A stretch of DNA of 25,772 nucleotides, from IMG/VR virus record IMGVR_UViG_3300031218_000306, positions 1 through 25,772 of that record; one strand, given 5' to 3'. Positions 22,869 through 25,772 of this stretch are shown here, piece by piece. How positions within the stretch are numbered: the first letter of the stretch is position 1; each line of letters starts with the position of its first letter. This DNA is from a virus. The notes under the pieces are model-generated. The model had not been told where the DNA came from. It ran no database searches and saw nothing but the letters and a program-made list of their open reading frames with translations. The position numbers were made by a program, and so were the translations under genes.

Positions 22869-23881
22869 TACGTCCGCCGCGCGCTGCGCAGCACTTGCGG
22901 CCGGGTGCAGATCGGCAGCGGGTTGCTTTCGATCTCGAGGCGCACCCATTCGTCACGGTCGCGATCGGGGATCATCCGCGCATAGAGCGGCAGGCCCACG
23001 GTGTTGACCGTCTCGAACGTGTCGGCCGGGGCGTAGTAGATCTCGAACAGCCCCTCGACGCCCTCGGGGTAGAAATACGCCTTGTCGGTCGGCACGCCGA
23101 AGCCGAGCCCGCCGCGGTAGCGGCGTAAGGTGATGCCGCCGAAGCTGACTTCCTCGCCGACGCGCCCGCGCAGATCGGCCGCCGCGGCGGTGTTGAGATA
23201 GGTCTCGCGGACCTCCTTGTGGGCGACCAGATCGGCGAAGAAGGCCGAGCCGCATTCCGCACGCAGCTGCACCTGACCCGCGGCCAGACCGCCGAGCGTG
23301 TCCTCGACACTTTCGATCAGCGCCTGACAGCGCTTGCGCAGCGCGCCCGAGGCTGGCGAGGTGTTGTCGAGATCGAAGTCGATCTCGGTGGCAGGCGTGA
23401 TGCCGAACTCAGCGTGGTAGTCGATCACCGTGGCCCCGTCGCGTGGGTCCTTCACCACGCCCTGGATGCCGTTGAAGAGGTGGAACTCGAAGGTGGCCTC
23501 GGCGTCATTGCGCAACCGGCCCAGCTTGCGGGCGACCTCCGCCTGTACCTGCTGGACAGCGGTCTCCGAGCCGAAGTCGCGGATCGCCTGGATTTCCGAG
23601 GCCCAGAGCACGTCCTGCTTCTTGAACTGGCGGCAGACGAAGGCGCGCATCTCGCGGCGTTCGGGGATCTGGGACTCGTAAGCCGAACCGCGTTCGGAGA
23701 ACGGGATCAACGACAGCGTGCCGTCGCGACTTTCGATCATCACGGTGCGGGCGCGCACGCCGCGGGAACCAAACAGCCCCGCACCCGAGAGGATCGCGGG
23801 CTTGAAGGGGATGTTTTCCAAAGCCCGGGTCAGCTCGATGATGGTGAAGGCATCGCCTTCAAAGATATCCATGGTGGCCAT
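22868..23881 (-). CDS. Major capsid protein E family
   Basis: A 337-residue protein of the lambda gpE-type major capsid family, forming the icosahedral head shell. Typical segments are MDIFEGDAFTIIELTRALEN, IPERREMRAFVCRQFKKQDV, DAEATFEFHLFNGIQGVV and KAYFYPEGVEGLFEIYYAPA. The family normally has around 340 residues, so the gene is complete. ATG 23881 has AAAGGA about 6 bases upstream; the second ATG, three codons in, is less favoured. It follows the decoration protein gene, as in lambda (C-D-E order). Confidence 0.95.
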   Translation of the reverse strand: MATMDIFEGDAFTIIELTRALENIPFKPAILSGAGLFGSRGVRARTVMIESRDGTLSLIPFSERGSAYESQIPERREMRAFVCRQFKKQDVLWASEIQAIRDFGSETAVQQVQAEVARKLGRLRNDAEATFEFHLFNGIQGVVKDPRDGATVIDYHAEFGITPATEIDFDLDNTSPASGALRKRCQALIESVEDTLGGLAAGQVQLRAECGSAFFADLVAHKEVRETYLNTAAAADLRGRVGEEVSFGGITLRRYRGGLGFGVPTDKAYFYPEGVEGLFEIYYAPADTFETVNTVGLPLYARMIPDRDRDEWVRLEIESNPLPICTRPQVLRSARRT

Positions 23882-23905
23882 GGCAATGTCCTTTCTGTTT
23901 CAGGC

Positions 23906-24277
23906 TCAGCGCAGCAGGATGCCAAGCGCGGCCAGCGCGGCGGTCGCCGTGGTGATCTGCGCTTCGGTGATGTCGTCCGGCAGCATGATCTCGTGACGGT
24001 TGGCGATGGCGGGGCCGCGCACCAGCACGACGGCGGGGGCGTCGGTATCTGTGGCATCGGCAGGACCCCAGAGGATACCGGCGACGTTTTGGCTGCCGTT
24101 GGTGGCGCCGGGTGTCAGCACGGTGAACTTGCCGCCCGAGGTGATCTTGCCCAGCACGGTGCCGGGGGCGAGCTTGCCGGCCCCAGAGGCGAGGGTGACG
24201 GTGTCGCGGGTGAAGTCGCGCAGCACTTCCCATGTGAGGAAGCCGCCGGGATGGGGGCCTTCGGTGAGCGTGGTCAT
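23906..24277 (-). CDS. Head decoration protein D
   Basis: A 123-residue member of the lambda gpD family, which binds the threefold sites of the expanded capsid and stabilises it. Supporting segments are ASGAGKLAPGTVLGKITSGG, NVAGILWGPADATDTD and VVLVRGPAIANRHEI. ATG 24277 lies 4 bases after the protease stop, with AAAGG upstream. The gene order protease, decoration, capsid is the lambda-type order. Confidence 0.92.
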   Translation of the reverse strand: MTTLTEGPHPGGFLTWEVLRDFTRDTVTLASGAGKLAPGTVLGKITSGGKFTVLTPGATNGSQNVAGILWGPADATDTDAPAVVLVRGPAIANRHEIMLPDDITEAQITTATAALAALGILLR

Positions 24278-24281
24278 GATT

Positions 24282-25274
24282 TCAGCCTTTCAGTTTGAAG
24301 GTGCGGGCGATGACATCGCCCCAGGGGCGCGTCGTGGGGTTCGGCCCCGGTTGCGGGTGATGCGGCGTGATCTCCGGCTCCGCTGCGGCGCGGGCGTCTA
24401 GGAGGCTGGCGCGGACCGCATCGAGGCTTGCCTCCTCCTCGAGAAACCGGCCCGCCATCTGCGGCTGACCCGCGAGCCGGCAGAGATCCACGACGGCGCG
24501 CGCATGGGCGATGGCCTCGGCGCGGATGGCGGTGGCATCAGGCGCAGTGTTGGCGTCTGCAACAGTGCTGTCGGACTCGTCCATCTCGGGCGATGGCGCG
24601 GGATCGGTGGTCGGTGCAACATCGTTGGCGTCTCCAACGATGTCAGCAGCTGTGGGCGCCCCAATCGGCTCGGCAGCCTTGACCGCCTCGACCAGGTCCG
24701 GTGGCGCATTGCGGAAACGCCCGATATCGAAGCTGGCCGCGATGCGCACGGGCTCGGCCATGCGCGTGGCCAGCCCCGCGTCCAGCGCCTCAGCGGCATC
24801 AAACCAGGTCTCGGCCGCCATGAATGCCGCGATCTCGTCCTCGGGCTTGCCGGATCGGGCGGCGTAGCCGCGCATCATGCTGGCTGCGATCTTGTCCAGC
24901 GTTCCGGCCATGTCGCGCATGTCCGCCGCGTTACCCATCACCAGCCCCGACGGGTCGTGGATCATCAGGAAGGCGTTTTCCGGCATGACGATCCCGTCAC
25001 CCGCCATGGCGATGTAGCTTGCCGCCGAGGCGGCGATGCCGTCGATCCAGACAGTGACCGTACCGGCATGGCGGCTCAGCGCGTTGTGGATCGCGACGGC
25101 ATCGAAGACCGAACCGCCGGGGCTGTTGAGGCGCAGATCGATGGCCGTGCCCTCGGGCAGCGCGCCCAGCTCGGCCAGAAAGCCCCTGGCCGAGATGCCA
25201 TAGGCGCCGATCTCGTCATAGATCAGCACCTCCGCGCCGCTGTCGCGGGCGCGGATCGTGTACCAACTGTTCAT
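24282..25274 (-). CDS. ClpP/S49-like head maturation protease
   Basis: A 330-residue protein with an N-terminal ClpP-type serine protease domain (about 1-180) that processes the capsid scaffold. IDLRLNSPGGSVFDAVAIHN forms the substrate-binding strand, Ser83 in GIAASAASYIAMAGD is the likely nucleophile and His106 in FLMIHDPSG the base. The third residue is less clear because the expected GLxD is GLATR here. The region from about 205 to 240 is an Ala/Pro/Asp linker and the last 90 residues are helical, so they could act as a fused scaffold. ATG 25274 has AGGAG upstream and lies 4 bases after the portal stop. Confidence 0.9.
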   Translation of the reverse strand: MNSWYTIRARDSGAEVLIYDEIGAYGISARGFLAELGALPEGTAIDLRLNSPGGSVFDAVAIHNALSRHAGTVTVWIDGIAASAASYIAMAGDGIVMPENAFLMIHDPSGLVMGNAADMRDMAGTLDKIAASMMRGYAARSGKPEDEIAAFMAAETWFDAAEALDAGLATRMAEPVRIAASFDIGRFRNAPPDLVEAVKAAEPIGAPTAADIVGDANDVAPTTDPAPSPEMDESDSTVADANTAPDATAIRAEAIAHARAVVDLCRLAGQPQMAGRFLEEEASLDAVRASLLDARAAAEPEITPHHPQPGPNPTTRPWGDVIARTFKLKG

Positions 25275-25278
25275 GGTG

Positions 25279-25772
25279 TTACTCCTGTGTATTGGCGCTG
25301 TCGCTGCCAGTGCCCGGGTCCTTGCCATCGCCTGCGCCGTCACTCGGATCAGGCCGGGCCGCAGGCGTCGCCCGCGCGCCCTGCGTCTCGCCCGGGCTGG
25401 TGCGGTAGCGCAGGCCGAGCCCCTCGGCGCGTTTGGCATCCACCGCGTTCTCGCGGTCCACTTCCTCGACGTCGTAGCCGGTGGCTTCGACCACCTTGCG
25501 CCGCGAGGTGATGCCGGCTTCCATCGCCAGCACCTGCGCCTGAATGTCCTTCAGCGGATCGACCCAGTCCCAGCGGGGAGGGATCCATTGCACCATGCGC
25601 GCAGCGGCGGGATCAGGCAGGTCCAAGCGCCCCGCCAGCTGCGCGGTCTCCAGCCAGCGCGCCCAGATGGGCCGGCAGAGCTGATGCGCGATCACCCCGT
25701 GCTGGAGCTGCTGCACGCGGCGCCGGAACTCCACCAGTTCGGCCCGCAGGCTCGAATAGTTGGCCTGCCGGA
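25279..25772 (-). CDS. Phage portal protein, lambda family, C-terminal part (cut by right edge)
   Basis: The minus-strand frame is open to the right edge and ends at TAA 25279-25281, so 163 C-terminal residues are visible. The segments RQANYSSLRAELVEFRRRVQ, LCRPIWARWLETAQLAGRLD and WIPPRWDWVDPLKDIQAQ are typical of the lambda-type portal (Phage_portal_2), which forms the DNA entry ring and docks the terminase. The tail after about residue 115 is a disordered Gly/Asp/Ala/Pro stretch, as is common in this family. The terminase and gpW-like genes should lie just beyond the right edge. Confidence 0.92.
   Translation of the reverse strand, partial: RQANYSSLRAELVEFRRRVQQLQHGVIAHQLCRPIWARWLETAQLAGRLDLPDPAAARMVQWIPPRWDWVDPLKDIQAQVLAMEAGITSRRKVVEATGYDVEEVDRENAVDAKRAEGLGLRYRTSPGETQGARATPAARPDPSDGAGDGKDPGTGSDSANTQE

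Larger units (their letters stand above)
6398..25772 (-). mobile_element. Prophage late region (lambda-like head, GTA-like siphovirus tail, lysis genes)
   Basis: Uninterrupted late genes from portal to spanins run right to left, with one opposite-strand cargo gene at 21299-21901. Every gene expected for head completion, tail and lysis is intact in the visible part, so the element may be functional. Early genes, the integrase, terminase and both attachment sites are not in the window, so its limits are unknown. Confidence 0.9.

Overview
The window is high-GC DNA from an alphaproteobacterium, most likely a Rhodobacterales species (Paracoccus/Roseobacter-type). I infer this from codon use and from phage families typical of that order: DUF6441, DUF2460/TIGR02217, DUF2163/TIGR02218, the NlpC-type tail peptidase and a GTA-like tail tip protein. 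No rRNA, tRNA, CRISPR array or insertion sequence is visible.

Left part (3-6252, + strand): a compact restriction-modification operon. It holds the end of a DUF4391-type gene, a Type III methyltransferase (mod), a Type III restriction helicase-nuclease (res) and a GIY-YIG/DUF4357 protein whose start codon overlaps the res stop. The close packing points to one transcript and one defence unit. The middle of mod is clearly poorer in GC than its ends, which suggests exchange of the target recognition region.

Right part (6398-25772, - strand, read right to left): the late operon of a tailed (siphovirus-type) prophage. In transcription order it encodes portal (cut by the window edge), ClpP-like head protease, decoration protein D, major capsid protein E, a head-tail joining protein, a DUF6441 protein, tail terminator, tail tube, tail assembly chaperones, tape measure, DUF2460, DUF2163, NlpC peptidase, a large tail tip protein, a set of fibre/lectin-like proteins, a small membrane protein (holin candidate), an M15 endolysin and an overlapping spanin pair. 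The head is lambda-like and the tail resembles gene transfer agents. Most genes overlap by 1-4 bases or lie within a few bases of each other.

Two things stand out. First, the tail chaperone pair carries a complete -1 ribosomal frameshift signal (A AAA AAC, 7-nt spacer, 13-bp stem), giving a 222-residue fusion whose second domain has no start of its own and contains a four-cysteine cluster. Second, between the DUF6441 and tail terminator genes lies an AT-richer insert on the opposite strand. It encodes a protein with an ESCO/Eco1-like C2H2 zinc finger and a probable GNAT acetyltransferase domain, and three copies of TTGACTTT lie upstream of it: a prophage cargo gene (moron) of unknown role.

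The R-M operon and the phage late operon converge at 6253-6397. No integrase or attachment site is visible, so whether the R-M operon belongs to the prophage or to the host chromosome cannot be decided here.
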